DNA of 64,000 bases, from contig CAVTFN010000003.1 of assembly GCA_963734065.1 (NCBI GenBank), positions 806,001 to 870,000 on the forward strand, in the 5' to 3' direction. Position numbers and translations under genes: made by a program. Within the stretch, counting starts at the first letter, position 1. Each line of letters starts with the position of its first letter. Shown here one piece after another: positions 17,537-26,098 of the stretch. A model generated the notes under the pieces. It saw only the letters and a list, made by a program, of their open reading frames with translations, searched no databases and was not told the DNA's origin. The DNA comes from DATBLE01 sp963734065 (GTDB taxonomy: Bacteria > Actinomycetota > Thermoleophilia > Gaiellales > Gaiellaceae).

Positions 17537-18904
17537 CTACGCCTGAAGCGCCGAGCCGCTTCTCCGAGGATCCGCCGCCGGACCCGCGCGCGCCACGAGG
17601 CTGACGCCGCCGAAGTAGTGGTGCCGCGCGGGCCAGCGGCGCACCGTCAGGCCGCGGCGCTCGAGCTCCGCGAGCGCGCCCTCGTCGACGCCCGGCTCGG
17701 CGTTCACCGTCGTCCCGGCAAGATGCACGCGCGGGCGGTCGACGGCGTCCTGAGGAGAGAGACCCTCGTCGAGAACGGCGGAGGCGACCCCGACGAGGGC
17801 CGTCCGCAACCGCGTTCCGCCCGCGGCGCCGATCGCAAGCGTCGGTCCTTCGCCGTCCAGGGCGATGCCCGGCGCCATCATGCTCTGCATCCGCTTGCCG
17901 GGCTCGAGCGGTTCCACGAGCAGGTCGACCTCGCCGAGCATGCTGTTCAGGTGCAGGTCGAGGCCGGGAACCCAGTCGCCCGAGCCGAGCCCGAGGCTCG
18001 TGGTCAGCACGCAGACGCTGCCCTCCCCGTCGACCGTCACCAGGTTGGTGGTGTGTCCGTCGGGCCCGCCGCCGGAGAGCGCGTCGAGGAGCGCCAGCGT
18101 GCGCGCGGTGCCGTCGAGGCCGGCGAGAGGCGAAAGGCGCTCGAATGCCGGAGCGACACCCGCCAGTCCGCCGCGGGTGAGGAATCTCGCGCCGGCGTAG
18201 GCGACCTCGAGCGGCTCGGCCCACGCCGCCTCGTATGCCGCCAGATCATCGCGCGTGAGCACACCGTCGCGCTCGGACACGAGCTCGAGCAGCGATTCCG
18301 CGATCGAGCCGCGGTAGACGGTCGCCGCGCCCTCCTCGGCCACCAGCTCGAGCGCATGCACGAGCCCGGGCTGCTCGAGCCGCTCGCCCGACCGCAGCAG
18401 CCCGCCCGCCGGCGCGTAGATCCGTCCGCCCTCGCGCATCGTCATCACCGGCTCGAGCATCGCCAGGCAGGCGACGTGCGCCGGCGGCATCGGCACCCCC
18501 TCGCGGGCCAGCCGCAAGGCCGGTGCGCACAGCTCGGCCCAGGACAACCGACCGGACGAGCGCCAGAGCAAATCCAGCCCTGCCGGCACGCCCGGAACGG
18601 CGCACGACGCCGCCCCGACCGCGTAGTGGACGAGCTCCTCGCCGAACGTGACGTCCAGCTCGACGAGCGGCGCGCCTTTATCGCTCGGCACGGCACAGAA
18701 GCAGTCCAGGTTGCGCACCCGGCCGGATGGGCCGTCGAGATAGATCCCGTGCCCACCGCCGAGCAGGCCCGTCATCACCGTCTCGGCAACGCACGACGCC
18801 AGGCAGGCCGCGACCGCCGCGTCGGCAGCAGTTCCGCCCGCGGACAGGATCTCGATGCCGGCGGCGGTCGTGGCCGGGTGGCCGGCGGCGACGGCGGCGT
18901 CCAC
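17537..18904 (-). CDS. Gamma-glutamyltransferase family protein
   Basis: A 455-residue Ntn-hydrolase of the GGT family starting at GTG 18904. The N-terminus enters directly at the conserved HPATTAAGIEILSAGGTAADAA segment, so there is no signal peptide and it is probably cytoplasmic. The autoprocessing site is HTTNLVTVDGEGSV; the first Thr would be the nucleophile, followed by N where most GGTs have H. The oxyanion-region Gly pair (GAAGGTRL) is present. It is shorter than classical GGTs (about 550). TAGCGT ends 7 nt before the start, suggesting a leaderless mRNA. Substrate is uncertain (gamma-glutamyl or a related acyl bond). Confidence 0.82.
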   Translation of the reverse strand: MDAAVAAGHPATTAAGIEILSAGGTAADAAVAACLASCVAETVMTGLLGGGHGIYLDGPSGRVRNLDCFCAVPSDKGAPLVELDVTFGEELVHYAVGAASCAVPGVPAGLDLLWRSSGRLSWAELCAPALRLAREGVPMPPAHVACLAMLEPVMTMREGGRIYAPAGGLLRSGERLEQPGLVHALELVAEEGAATVYRGSIAESLLELVSERDGVLTRDDLAAYEAAWAEPLEVAYAGARFLTRGGLAGVAPAFERLSPLAGLDGTARTLALLDALSGGGPDGHTTNLVTVDGEGSVCVLTTSLGLGSGDWVPGLDLHLNSMLGEVDLLVEPLEPGKRMQSMMAPGIALDGEGPTLAIGAAGGTRLRTALVGVASAVLDEGLSPQDAVDRPRVHLAGTTVNAEPGVDEGALAELERRGLTVRRWPARHHYFGGVSLVARAGPAADPRRSGSALQA

Positions 18905-18918
18905 GCGCAGGACGCTAG

Positions 18919-19779
18919 CTAGGCACCGAGCTTCGCGTGCCAGCCGTACGGCGCGCTCGAGCAGCTGTAGTGCGTGCCGCCGCTGTCCCAGGAAATCGAC
19001 GTGAGCGCGATCTGCCCCTGCGCGTTGCCGGCCTGGTCGAAGGTGCCGCTCAGCGAGTACGTCGTCTGGATGTTCGTGGTCGTGGTGCTGCTCGTGTTCA
19101 GCGGGCCGCTGAAGTTGAACGCGAACGAGAGGTTGTTCAGCGCGATCGTCCGTCCGCCGAAGCTGAGCAGCCAGTACCACTGCGAGCCGTCCGCGCAGGT
19201 GACCAGAGACTGGGTGACGAAGCTCGTCACGCTCAGCCCGTCGGGGGCAACGTCGAGGCAGACCGTTCTCCCCTGGTCGTTGAAGCCGCAGTACTTGCCA
19301 GCCTGCGCGGCCGGGGGCGGCGGGGCAGGAGGCGGCGGCGGCTCGGGCGGCGGCGGCGGCTCGGGGGCCGTCCAGTGCGCCGTGACGATGCGCGACGTCC
19401 CGAGCACTGCCGTGATCCGCCCCTTCGTCACCGCGAGCCGGTGCACGACCCGCGCGCGGAACGCCACGGTCACCTCGTCCGCCTCGGTCCAGGTCCCGCT
19501 GCAGAGGGCGCGCGCGCACTCGGCCAGCTTGATCCAGGCCGGGCCGGAACGGCGTTCGACCAGCAGCCGGTCGCCCTTCGGGAGCGGGCGTGCCTGGCCG
19601 ACCACGGTGACCACGTCACCCGCTTCGTGGGTGCCGATGGGCTTGATTGCGATTGAGGCGACGACGCGCGGCCTGGGCGCAGGCTTGGCGCCGGGACCGA
19701 AGGTCGTACCGCCCGCCAGCACGGGGACGGCTGCCGTGGCTACGGCGAGGAGTACGAGGAGCGCGGCGAGCCGTTGCAC
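18919..19779 (-). CDS. Secreted protein of unknown function with proline-rich linker
   Basis: A 286-residue protein with an N-terminal signal peptide (LAALLVLLAVATAAVPVLA), a first domain of about 110 residues with a Cys pair (CARALCSGTW), a linker of Pro/Glu repeats at about 138-160, and a second beta-rich, Thr/Ser-rich domain with four Cys (YCGF, TVCLD, VTCADG, YSCSS). I do not recognise either domain. Start GTG 19779; TAGCAT ends 8 nt upstream, fitting a leaderless promoter. It lies upstream of the GGT-like gene on the same strand with a 14-nt gap, so the two may be co-transcribed. Confidence 0.75.
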   Translation of the reverse strand: MQRLAALLVLLAVATAAVPVLAGGTTFGPGAKPAPRPRVVASIAIKPIGTHEAGDVVTVVGQARPLPKGDRLLVERRSGPAWIKLAECARALCSGTWTEADEVTVAFRARVVHRLAVTKGRITAVLGTSRIVTAHWTAPEPPPPPEPPPPPAPPPPAAQAGKYCGFNDQGRTVCLDVAPDGLSVTSFVTQSLVTCADGSQWYWLLSFGGRTIALNNLSFAFNFSGPLNTSSTTTTNIQTTYSLSGTFDQAGNAQGQIALTSISWDSGGTHYSCSSAPYGWHAKLGA

Positions 19780-19877
19780 GCCGCCGGATGCTAGCCTGTC
19801 CGCCAGACCGCGACCTCGGCCGTGCGTCCGCTTCCGACGGCGCGCTGGGATCGCGGAGACGTCTACCCGGAGGTTGC

Positions 19878-20147
19878 ATGACTCTGACCAAGGAAGCCAA
19901 GCTGGAGATCGTCGGCAAGCACGGCCGGCACGAGGGCGACACCGGTTCGCCGGAAGTTCAGATCGCCCTCCTCACCACCCGGATCAACGAGCTCACCGAG
20001 CACCTGCGCGCGCACGCGAAGGACCATTACTCGCGCCGCGGCCTGCTCAAGCTCGTCGGGCGCCGCCGCCGCCTGCTCGACTACCTCCAGCGCACGAACC
20101 TCGAGAGCTACCGCGCCCTGATCAAGGAGCTCGGTCTGCGGAGGTAG
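19878..20147 (+). CDS. rpsO: 30S ribosomal protein S15
   Basis: An 89-residue S15, full length. ATG 19878 is preceded by CGGAGG. Conserved signature: GDTGSPEVQIALLTTRINELTEHL and HYSRRGLLKLVGRRRRLLDYL, the 16S rRNA-binding helices. It lies directly upstream of pnp, as in most bacteria, separated by a long structured spacer. Confidence 0.98.
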   Translation: MTLTKEAKLEIVGKHGRHEGDTGSPEVQIALLTTRINELTEHLRAHAKDHYSRRGLLKLVGRRRRLLDYLQRTNLESYRALIKELGLRR

Positions 20148-20163
20148 GCTCTCGCCGGAAACA

Positions 20164-20269
20164 GGGGAGTGGAAGTTTGAGTGAATGGCGGGAAACGGAA
20201 CCGGGGACACGCCCAAAGACCGGGCCAGTCCCTCTCTGTGCTCATCATTGACTCAAACTCCCACTCTCC
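20164..20269 (+). promoter_or_regulatory. Long imperfect hairpin in the rpsO-pnp spacer
   Basis: A left arm at 20164-20185 (starts GGGGAGTGG) pairs with a right arm at 20248-20269 (ends CCCACTCTCC): 19 of 22 positions are Watson-Crick, plus one G-U. The 62-nt apical region holds an inverted family D repeat. In enteric bacteria and Streptomyces the rpsO-pnp spacer has an RNase III-processed hairpin used for pnp autoregulation; this is a likely counterpart. Confidence 0.7.
20193..20247 (-). repeat. Family D repeat, copy 1 (inverted)
   Basis: This contains AACGGAACCGGGGACA and, further on, CCCTCTCTGTGCTCAT. It is the diverged reverse complement of the two tandem copies at 58166-58272. It sits inside the loop of the rpsO-pnp hairpin, as if it had been inserted there. 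Confidence 0.75.
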
Positions 20270-20283
20270 ACGAAGAGTGGAGG
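20260..20283 (+). promoter_or_regulatory. Hairpin sequestering the pnp ribosome-binding site
   Basis: CTCCAC (20266-20271) pairs with GTGGAG (20277-20282) across a 5-nt loop. The alternative CCACTCT/AGAGTGG pairing covers the same bases. Both hide the GGAGG (20279-20283) that lies 7 nt before ATG 20291. The 5' arm is also needed for the long hairpin, so the two structures exclude each other. Confidence 0.6.
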
Positions 20284-20290
20284 AATACGA

Positions 20291-22804
20291 ATGAGCGTTG
20301 CAAGCGGAGTGGAGGACAGGGTTGGCCCTACCTCCATCGACTACCGCCTGTCCGCGGTCTCGCTGACCGTCGGCAACCAGGAGATCAGCTTCGAGACGGG
20401 CAAGCTCGCCAAGCAGGCCGACGGCGCCGTCGTCGTCCGCTCGGGCGAGACGATGGTGCTCGCGACGGCCCAGGGGCGGATGGAGACGCGCGAGGGCGCG
20501 GACTTCTTCCCGCTCACGGTCGACGTCGAGGAGCGCATGTACGCCGCCGGGAAGATCCCCGGCGGTTTCTTCAAGCGTGAAGGCCGCCCCACGGAGCGGG
20601 CGATCCTGACCGCGCGGATGATCGACCGCCCGATCCGGCCGCTCTGGCCGAAGGGCTTCCGGAACGAGGTGCAGGTGATCTGCACGGTGCTGTCCGCCGA
20701 CCTCGTCACCCCGCACGACATCCTGTGCATCAACGGGGCCTCGGCCGCGCTGATGATCTCGCCGCTGCCCTTCGCCGGGCCGGTCGGCGCGGTGCGGATG
20801 GGGAAGATCGACGGCAAGCTCGTCATCAACCCGACCCTCCAGGAGACCGAGGAGGAGTCGACCCTCGACCTGATCGTCGTCGGCACGCCCGACGGTCTGA
20901 CGATGGTCGAGGCCGGTGCAGAGGAGATCCCCGAGGACGAGCTGCTCGAGGCGCTCGAGCTCGCCCACCAGGAGATCAAGCGGCTCTGCGAGGCCCAGAT
21001 CGAGCTCGCGCAGCAGGCCGGCAAGCCGAAGTGGCTCGACCCGTCGCTGACCGCCGAGCTCAAGAGCTCGCACGGCGACCGCGTCCGCGAGCGGATCGCC
21101 GCCGAGGGCCTCCGCGAGGCCGCCGCCGCGTCCGAGGAGATCTTCGCGGAGCTCTGCCCCGAGCTCACCATGGACTCGACCGAAGAGGACATCACGCGGC
21201 AGGTGCAGGTCCGCCAGAGCCTGAACACGGTGCTGGAAGCGCTCCGGCTGGAAGCGGTCGAGAAGGCGGTCCGCGACCAGTTCGAGACCGACCTCCGCGC
21301 CCTCACCGACGCCGAGCAGGACTCGAAGGAGCTCAAGTCGGCCAAGCGCTCGCTGCTCTTCGACCGGATCGTCGACGGCGTCGAGCTGCCGTTCCCGGTC
21401 GGGGCGGCGACGGCCGAGGGCGAGACCGCGGCCAAGGACACGATGACGAAGCAGTTCGTCAAGCGGGCGGCCGAGGCGATCTACAAGGACCTCGTCCGCA
21501 AGAAGATCGCGATCGACAAGCGGCGGCCCGACGGCCGCGGCACCGACGAGATCCGCCCGATCGAGTGCGAGGTCGGCGTCTCGCCTCGTACCCACGGCTC
21601 GGCCCTCTTCACCCGCGGCCAGACGCAGATCATGAGCCTGCTGACGCTCGGCACCGCCAAGGAGGGGCAGCGGATCGACGATCTCTCCCTGGAGACCGAC
21701 CGCCGGTACATGCACCACTACAACTTCCCGCCCTACTCGGTCGGCGAGACCGGCTTCATGCGCGGGCCGAAGCGCCGCGACATCGGCCACGGCGCGCTCG
21801 CGCAGCGGGCACTCGAGCCGATGATCCCGGCGCCGGAGGACTTCCCGTACACGATCCGGATCGTCTCGGAGACGCTCGAGTCGAACGGCTCGTCCTCGAT
21901 GGGCTCGGTCTGCGGCTCGACCCTCGCGTTGATGGATGCCGGCGTGCCGATCAAGGCGCCCGTCTCCGGCATCGCGATGGGTCTCGTCAAGGAGGGCGAC
22001 GACTACGTGATCCTGACCGACATCCAGGGTGCGGAGGACCACCTCGGCGACATGGACTTCAAGGTCGCCGGCACGCGCGACGGCGTGACCGCGCTCCAGA
22101 TGGACATCAAGATCACGGGCGTCACGCAGGAGATCATGCGCCAGGCGCTCTCGCAGGCGAAGCAGGCGCGTGAGTTCATCCTCGACCGGATGGCCGGGAC
22201 GATCGCCGAGGCCCGCACCGAGCTCTCGGAGAACGCTCCGCGGATCTCGACGGTCAAGATCGACCCCGAGAAGATCGGCATGGTGATCGGCAAGGGCGGC
22301 GAGACGATCCGCGCGCTCGAGTCCGAGAACGACGTGCAGATCGACATCGAGGAGGACGGGACGATCCTGATCTACGCGACCGACGGCGCCAAGGCGAGCA
22401 CCGCGATCGCAGCGATCGAGTCGATCACCAAGGAGCCCGAGGTCGGGGACACGTACACCGGCAAGGTGGTCAAGACCACCCAGTTCGGCGCCTTCGTCGA
22501 GCTGAAGAAGGGCACCGACGGCCTGCTCCACGTCTCCAACGTCGGGCCCGGCCGGGTCGGCCACATCGAGGACGTGATCGAGCGCGGCGACGTGCTCGAC
22601 GTGATCGTCCAGGAGGTCGACAAGGCCCGCGGCCGGATCGGCCTGAAGCTGGTCGCCAAGCACGAGAACGGCTCGCTCGTCCAGCCCGAGGAGCTGATCG
22701 AGCGCGCCAAGGACGCGCCTCCGCGCCCGCGCGAGGAGGAGCGCCCGCGCGGCGGCGGCGACCGCCGCGGCGGCCGCGACCGCGGCCCGCGCAGGGACCG
22801 CTAG
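20291..22804 (+). CDS. pnp: Polyribonucleotide nucleotidyltransferase (PNPase)
   Basis: An 837-residue 3'-5' phosphorolytic exoribonuclease. It has two RNase PH domains (SGETMVLATAQ in the first; GRGTDEIRPIECEVG and RTHGSALFTRGQTQ in the second), KH (KIGMVIGKGGETIRAL) and S1 (GDTYTGKVVKTTQFGAFVEL), then an Arg/Gly-rich tail (RPRGGGDRRGGRDRG). It is about 100 residues longer than most PNPases, mainly in the central helical region between the PH domains and in the tail. It probably works with RNase J and RNase Y, both encoded in this window. Translation may be controlled by the upstream hairpins. Confidence 0.98.
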   Translation: MSVASGVEDRVGPTSIDYRLSAVSLTVGNQEISFETGKLAKQADGAVVVRSGETMVLATAQGRMETREGADFFPLTVDVEERMYAAGKIPGGFFKREGRPTERAILTARMIDRPIRPLWPKGFRNEVQVICTVLSADLVTPHDILCINGASAALMISPLPFAGPVGAVRMGKIDGKLVINPTLQETEEESTLDLIVVGTPDGLTMVEAGAEEIPEDELLEALELAHQEIKRLCEAQIELAQQAGKPKWLDPSLTAELKSSHGDRVRERIAAEGLREAAAASEEIFAELCPELTMDSTEEDITRQVQVRQSLNTVLEALRLEAVEKAVRDQFETDLRALTDAEQDSKELKSAKRSLLFDRIVDGVELPFPVGAATAEGETAAKDTMTKQFVKRAAEAIYKDLVRKKIAIDKRRPDGRGTDEIRPIECEVGVSPRTHGSALFTRGQTQIMSLLTLGTAKEGQRIDDLSLETDRRYMHHYNFPPYSVGETGFMRGPKRRDIGHGALAQRALEPMIPAPEDFPYTIRIVSETLESNGSSSMGSVCGSTLALMDAGVPIKAPVSGIAMGLVKEGDDYVILTDIQGAEDHLGDMDFKVAGTRDGVTALQMDIKITGVTQEIMRQALSQAKQAREFILDRMAGTIAEARTELSENAPRISTVKIDPEKIGMVIGKGGETIRALESENDVQIDIEEDGTILIYATDGAKASTAIAAIESITKEPEVGDTYTGKVVKTTQFGAFVELKKGTDGLLHVSNVGPGRVGHIEDVIERGDVLDVIVQEVDKARGRIGLKLVAKHENGSLVQPEELIERAKDAPPRPREEERPRGGGDRRGGRDRGPRRDR

Positions 22805-22817
22805 GCGTTGAAGGCTG

Positions 22818-22849
22818 AGGGACTGTCCCGCACTGCAGGGACAGTCCCT
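22818..22849. repeat. Family C inverted repeat, solo copy
   Basis: AGGGACTGTCCC and its exact complement are separated by 8 nt. It lies between the pnp stop and the next gene. Unlike the composite copies, its two units are inverted to one another and no B part is present. Confidence 0.85.
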
Positions 22850-22858
22850 TCGCAGACG

Positions 22859-23320
22859 TTGTCGAGCGCCTCGGTCCGGGCCGCCGGCGTCGCCGCGATC
22901 CGGCTCCTGCTCGGGGTCGGATTCGTGGCCGGATCGATCGCGCGCGGCCTCGATCGCGGGCCTGCGCTCCTCGCCGCGGCGGTGGGGGCGATCGTGCTGA
23001 CGATGATCGCGCTCGGCCCGCGCGGGCGGACCCGTGAGGGTGCGCTCGAGGATGCACACCCGGTGCCTCCCGACGCACGCTTCGATCCCGGCTGGCTGGG
23101 CGTCCTGCTCGCCTGTGTCCCGAGCACCGTCGGCGTGGCCGCGATGGCGGTCGTCGCGCTCGTCTTCTCCTCGGCACTCGCGGCGCTGCTCGGCGGCGTC
23201 CTGCTGTCCCTGGGCAGTCTCGCCGCTGTCGCGTGGGCTCAGCTGTCGGCGCGGGAGCGCGGAGAGCGGCGCCGCTACTGGGTGGAGCGCGGCCCTAGCC
23301 CGCGGGTGTTCGTCAGCTAG
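22859..23320 (+). CDS. Small membrane protein, unknown function
   Basis: A 153-residue protein, taken from TTG 22859, the first start after the repeat. It has about four membrane segments: VAAIRLLLGVGFVAGSI, LLAAAVGAIVLTMIAL, then a pair within a long hydrophobic stretch from LGVLLACVPSTVGVAAMAV to SLAAVAWAQL, with an acidic loop of about 30 residues between the pairs. The C-terminus is basic (RERGERRRYWVERG). I recognise no family. The 3' end overlaps the convergent MFS gene by 4 nt. Confidence 0.6.
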   Translation: MSSASVRAAGVAAIRLLLGVGFVAGSIARGLDRGPALLAAAVGAIVLTMIALGPRGRTREGALEDAHPVPPDARFDPGWLGVLLACVPSTVGVAAMAVVALVFSSALAALLGGVLLSLGSLAAVAWAQLSARERGERRRYWVERGPSPRVFVS

Positions 23321-24771
23321 GAGGCGGGCTCCGCCGCCACCTCGCCCAGCTCCTCCCGGTGGATCATCGTCAGCGTCGCGACCAGCGCGAGCGCGGCGAA
23401 GCCGACGGCGACCCAGAAGGCGAGCGTGAAGCCGCTCGTCAGCGCGGCCGCCTGCGACTCGCCCTGCTCGAGGAGGTCCGCCGTCCGGTTCGTCGCGACG
23501 GTCGAGAAGAGCGCCACGCCGAGTGCGCCGCCGATCTGCTGCGACGTGTTGAAGAGGCCGGAGGCGAGTCCTGCCTCCTGTGGCGCGACTCCCGCCAGCG
23601 CGGCGATCGACATCGGCACGAACGAGAACCCGAGCCCGACGCCGATCGCGAGGAAGCCGGGGAGGAGGTCGACCGCGTAGGAGCCGTCGGCCGAGACCTG
23701 CGTGAACCACAGGTTGCCGAGCCCCATCAGCGTGACGCCGACGATCATCACCGGCTTCACGCCGGCCTTCGTCACGAGCGCCTGGGCCACGCCGGCCGAC
23801 ACGATCGCGGTCAGGGCGACGGCGAGGTACCCGGCCCCGGTCTGGAGCGCCGAGAGGCCGAGAACCTGCTGCATGTAGAGGGAGAGCATGAAGAACATCG
23901 CGAACGTCAGTCCGCCGACGAGGAAGCTGACGACGTTCGCGCCGGTCAGTGTCCGCAGCCTGGCGAAGATGCCGAGCGGGACGAGCGGCGCCTGCGAGCG
24001 GTGCTCCACCGCGATGAAGGCGACGTGGAGCGCGGCGGAGGCGATCAGGATCCCGATCGTCTGGGCCGAGCCCCAGCCGACGCGGTTCGCCTGGGTGAGG
24101 GCGAAGACGAGCAGCGAGAGCGCGCTCGTGATGAGGACGGCGCCGAGCGCGTCGAAGTGGCGGGTCGCTGCGCCGGCGCGGCTCTCCTTGATGATCGAGC
24201 GAGTGGTCGCGAGCACGAAAGCGCCGACCGGCACGTTGACGAAGAAGATCCACTCCCAGCCGAGCGCCTTGGTCAGGATCCCGCCGAGCAGGACGCCGAC
24301 CGCGGCACCGCTGCCGCCCATCGCGCCCCAGATCCCGAGCGCCTTGTTGCGCTCCGAGCCCTCCTCGAACGTGGTCGTGATGATCGAGAGCGCCGCAGGG
24401 GAGAGGATGGCCGCGCCCAGGCCTTGCACGGCCCGCGCGGCGATCAGCATGCCCTCGGAGCCTGAAAGGCCGCAGGCGAGGGACGCGAGGGTGAAGAGGG
24501 CGACGCCGGACATGAAGACCACACGGCGGCCGAGCACGTCGGCCACACGGCCGCCGAGGAGCAGGAAGCCGCCGAAGGTCAGCGCGTAGGCGCTCAACAC
24601 CCACTGCAGGTCGTCCGGCTTGAAGTGGAGGTCCTTCTGGATCGACGGCAGGGCGACGTTCACGATCGAGACGTCGAGGATGACCATGAAGTAGGCCGAG
24701 CACAGGAGGGCGAGCGCCAGCCAGCGGCGCGGATCGGGCCCCGTGCGGGTGAGGTCGGCGGTCGCCTCCAC
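23317..24771 (-). CDS. MFS drug exporter, DHA2 (EmrB/QacA) family
   Basis: A 484-residue transporter with about 14 membrane segments. DHA2 signatures are present: LDVSIVNVALPSIQKDL in helix 1, LGGRVADVLGRRVVFM (motif A) and GAAILSPAALSIITTTFEEGSERNKALGIWGAMGGSGAAVG (broken here: motif C region GGSGAAVGVLLGG). It is probably a proton-driven efflux pump of small organic compounds. I chose GTG 24771, since AATACT lies 6 nt upstream; ATG 24798 would also work. It is divergent from the M16 gene with a 33-nt gap. Confidence 0.85.
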   Translation of the reverse strand: MEATADLTRTGPDPRRWLALALLCSAYFMVILDVSIVNVALPSIQKDLHFKPDDLQWVLSAYALTFGGFLLLGGRVADVLGRRVVFMSGVALFTLASLACGLSGSEGMLIAARAVQGLGAAILSPAALSIITTTFEEGSERNKALGIWGAMGGSGAAVGVLLGGILTKALGWEWIFFVNVPVGAFVLATTRSIIKESRAGAATRHFDALGAVLITSALSLLVFALTQANRVGWGSAQTIGILIASAALHVAFIAVEHRSQAPLVPLGIFARLRTLTGANVVSFLVGGLTFAMFFMLSLYMQQVLGLSALQTGAGYLAVALTAIVSAGVAQALVTKAGVKPVMIVGVTLMGLGNLWFTQVSADGSYAVDLLPGFLAIGVGLGFSFVPMSIAALAGVAPQEAGLASGLFNTSQQIGGALGVALFSTVATNRTADLLEQGESQAAALTSGFTLAFWVAVGFAALALVATLTMIHREELGEVAAEPAS

Positions 24772-24804
24772 GGATGCAGTATTCCGCAGCTGTACCATCC
24801 GCCG
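24772..24804. promoter_or_regulatory. Divergent leaderless promoter pair
   Basis: Plus strand: TACCAT (24793-24798), 6 nt, GTG 24805 of the M16 gene. Minus strand: AATACT, 6 nt, GTG 24771 of the MFS gene. The two -10 boxes lie within 33 nt, so polymerases would compete. The M16 -10 box overlaps the alternative MFS ATG at 24798. Confidence 0.5.
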
Positions 24805-26094
24805 GTGCAGGAATACGTCCTCTCCGAGCTCGACTCCGGGGAACGGCTGATCACGGAGCGCGTCGACAGCGTCCGCTCGGTGTCGCTCGGCTTCTGGATC
24901 GGAGCCGGCGCCCGTGACGAGCCCGACGCGAAGGCGGGCGTCTCCCACTTCATCGAGCACCTGCTGTTCAAGGGCACGCGCTCGTACGAGGCGCAGCAGA
25001 TCGCCGAGATCTTCGACGAGATGGGCGGCGAGCTGAATGCCGCCACCTCACGCGAGCACACGGTCGTCTACGCCCGCGTTCCCGACCGCCATCTGGAGGA
25101 CGCCCTGGACGTGATGGCCGACATGGTTTTCTCGCCTGCCTTCGCGGACATCGACTCCGAGCGCGAGGTGGTTCTCGAGGAGATCGCGATGGTCGAGGAC
25201 GCGCCGCAGGATCTCGTCCACGATCTGCTCTCGGAGGCGGTCTTCTCCGACCATCCGCTCGGCCGGCCGGTGATCGGACGCGCCGAGGTCATCTCCTCGA
25301 TCAGCCGCCGCTCGATCTCCGCGTACCACCGCCGTGCCTATGTCGCCGGCAACGTCGTGCTCGCCGCCGCCGGCCACCTCGAGCACGACCGGCTGCTGGG
25401 GCTGCTCGAGCGGGCCGCGCGCGGGCGCGCCGAGCCGCCGGCCCGGGACACGCGCGTACGCTCGCCGCTCGTGCGCGAGCCGGCGCCCGGCCTGCGCTTC
25501 CAGCAGAAGGACACCGAGCAGTTCCACGTCTGCGTCGGAGCGCCCGGCATCGCCCGCTCCGACCGGCGCCGGTTCGCCGCCTCGCTGCTCGACGCGATCC
25601 TCGGCGGATCGGCATCCTCGCGGCTGTTCCAGGAGATCCGCGAGAAGCGCGGGATGGCCTACACGGTCTACAGCTTCGGCTCGCAGTACACCGACTCCGG
25701 CCTGATCGGGATCTACGTCGGCACGCGCGAGGAAAACCTCGTCTCCTGCCTGGAGATCGTCGCCGAGGAGATCGCCGACATCGCCGCGGGCAACCTGCGT
25801 GAGCGCGAGCTGGAGCGGGCGAAGGAGAACCTGAAGGGACGGATCGCCCTGTCGATGGAGTCGACCTCGAACCGGATGAGCCGGCTCGGCCGCTCGCTGA
25901 TCACCGACACGGAGCTGCTGTCGCTCGACCGGGTGATTGCCGAGATCGACGCCGTCGAACCGGCTGCGCTGGCCGAGCTGGCCGGCGTCCTGCTCGAGCC
26001 GGCGCGTCTGTCGGTCGCCGGCATCGGGCCGAACGACGACCGGTTCACGGAGGCGGTCGAGCGCATACATCCCGGGCTGGCCGCCGCGGCCTGA
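24805..26094 (+). CDS. M16 family zinc metallopeptidase
   Basis: A 429-residue pitrilysin/processing-peptidase-type protein starting at GTG 24805. The inverted zinc motif HFIEH is at residues 48-52, with the downstream Glu in EREVVLEEIAMVEDAPQDL. The second M16 domain includes the conserved REKRGMAYTVYSF segment. Single-chain M16B proteins of this length lie between pnp and dapB in many Gram-positive bacteria. The physiological substrate is unknown. It is followed after 4 nt by dapB. Confidence 0.92.
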   Translation: MQEYVLSELDSGERLITERVDSVRSVSLGFWIGAGARDEPDAKAGVSHFIEHLLFKGTRSYEAQQIAEIFDEMGGELNAATSREHTVVYARVPDRHLEDALDVMADMVFSPAFADIDSEREVVLEEIAMVEDAPQDLVHDLLSEAVFSDHPLGRPVIGRAEVISSISRRSISAYHRRAYVAGNVVLAAAGHLEHDRLLGLLERAARGRAEPPARDTRVRSPLVREPAPGLRFQQKDTEQFHVCVGAPGIARSDRRRFAASLLDAILGGSASSRLFQEIREKRGMAYTVYSFGSQYTDSGLIGIYVGTREENLVSCLEIVAEEIADIAAGNLRERELERAKENLKGRIALSMESTSNRMSRLGRSLITDTELLSLDRVIAEIDAVEPAALAELAGVLLEPARLSVAGIGPNDDRFTEAVERIHPGLAAAA

Positions 26095-26098
26095 TCCC

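Noticed and set aside
20108..24703. A very long open frame on the minus strand (about 1,500 codons) across rpsO, pnp and the MFS gene
   Set aside because: It is antisense to clearly conserved genes, its sequence is Arg/Asp/Leu-rich low complexity typical of high-GC antisense frames, and it has no domain.
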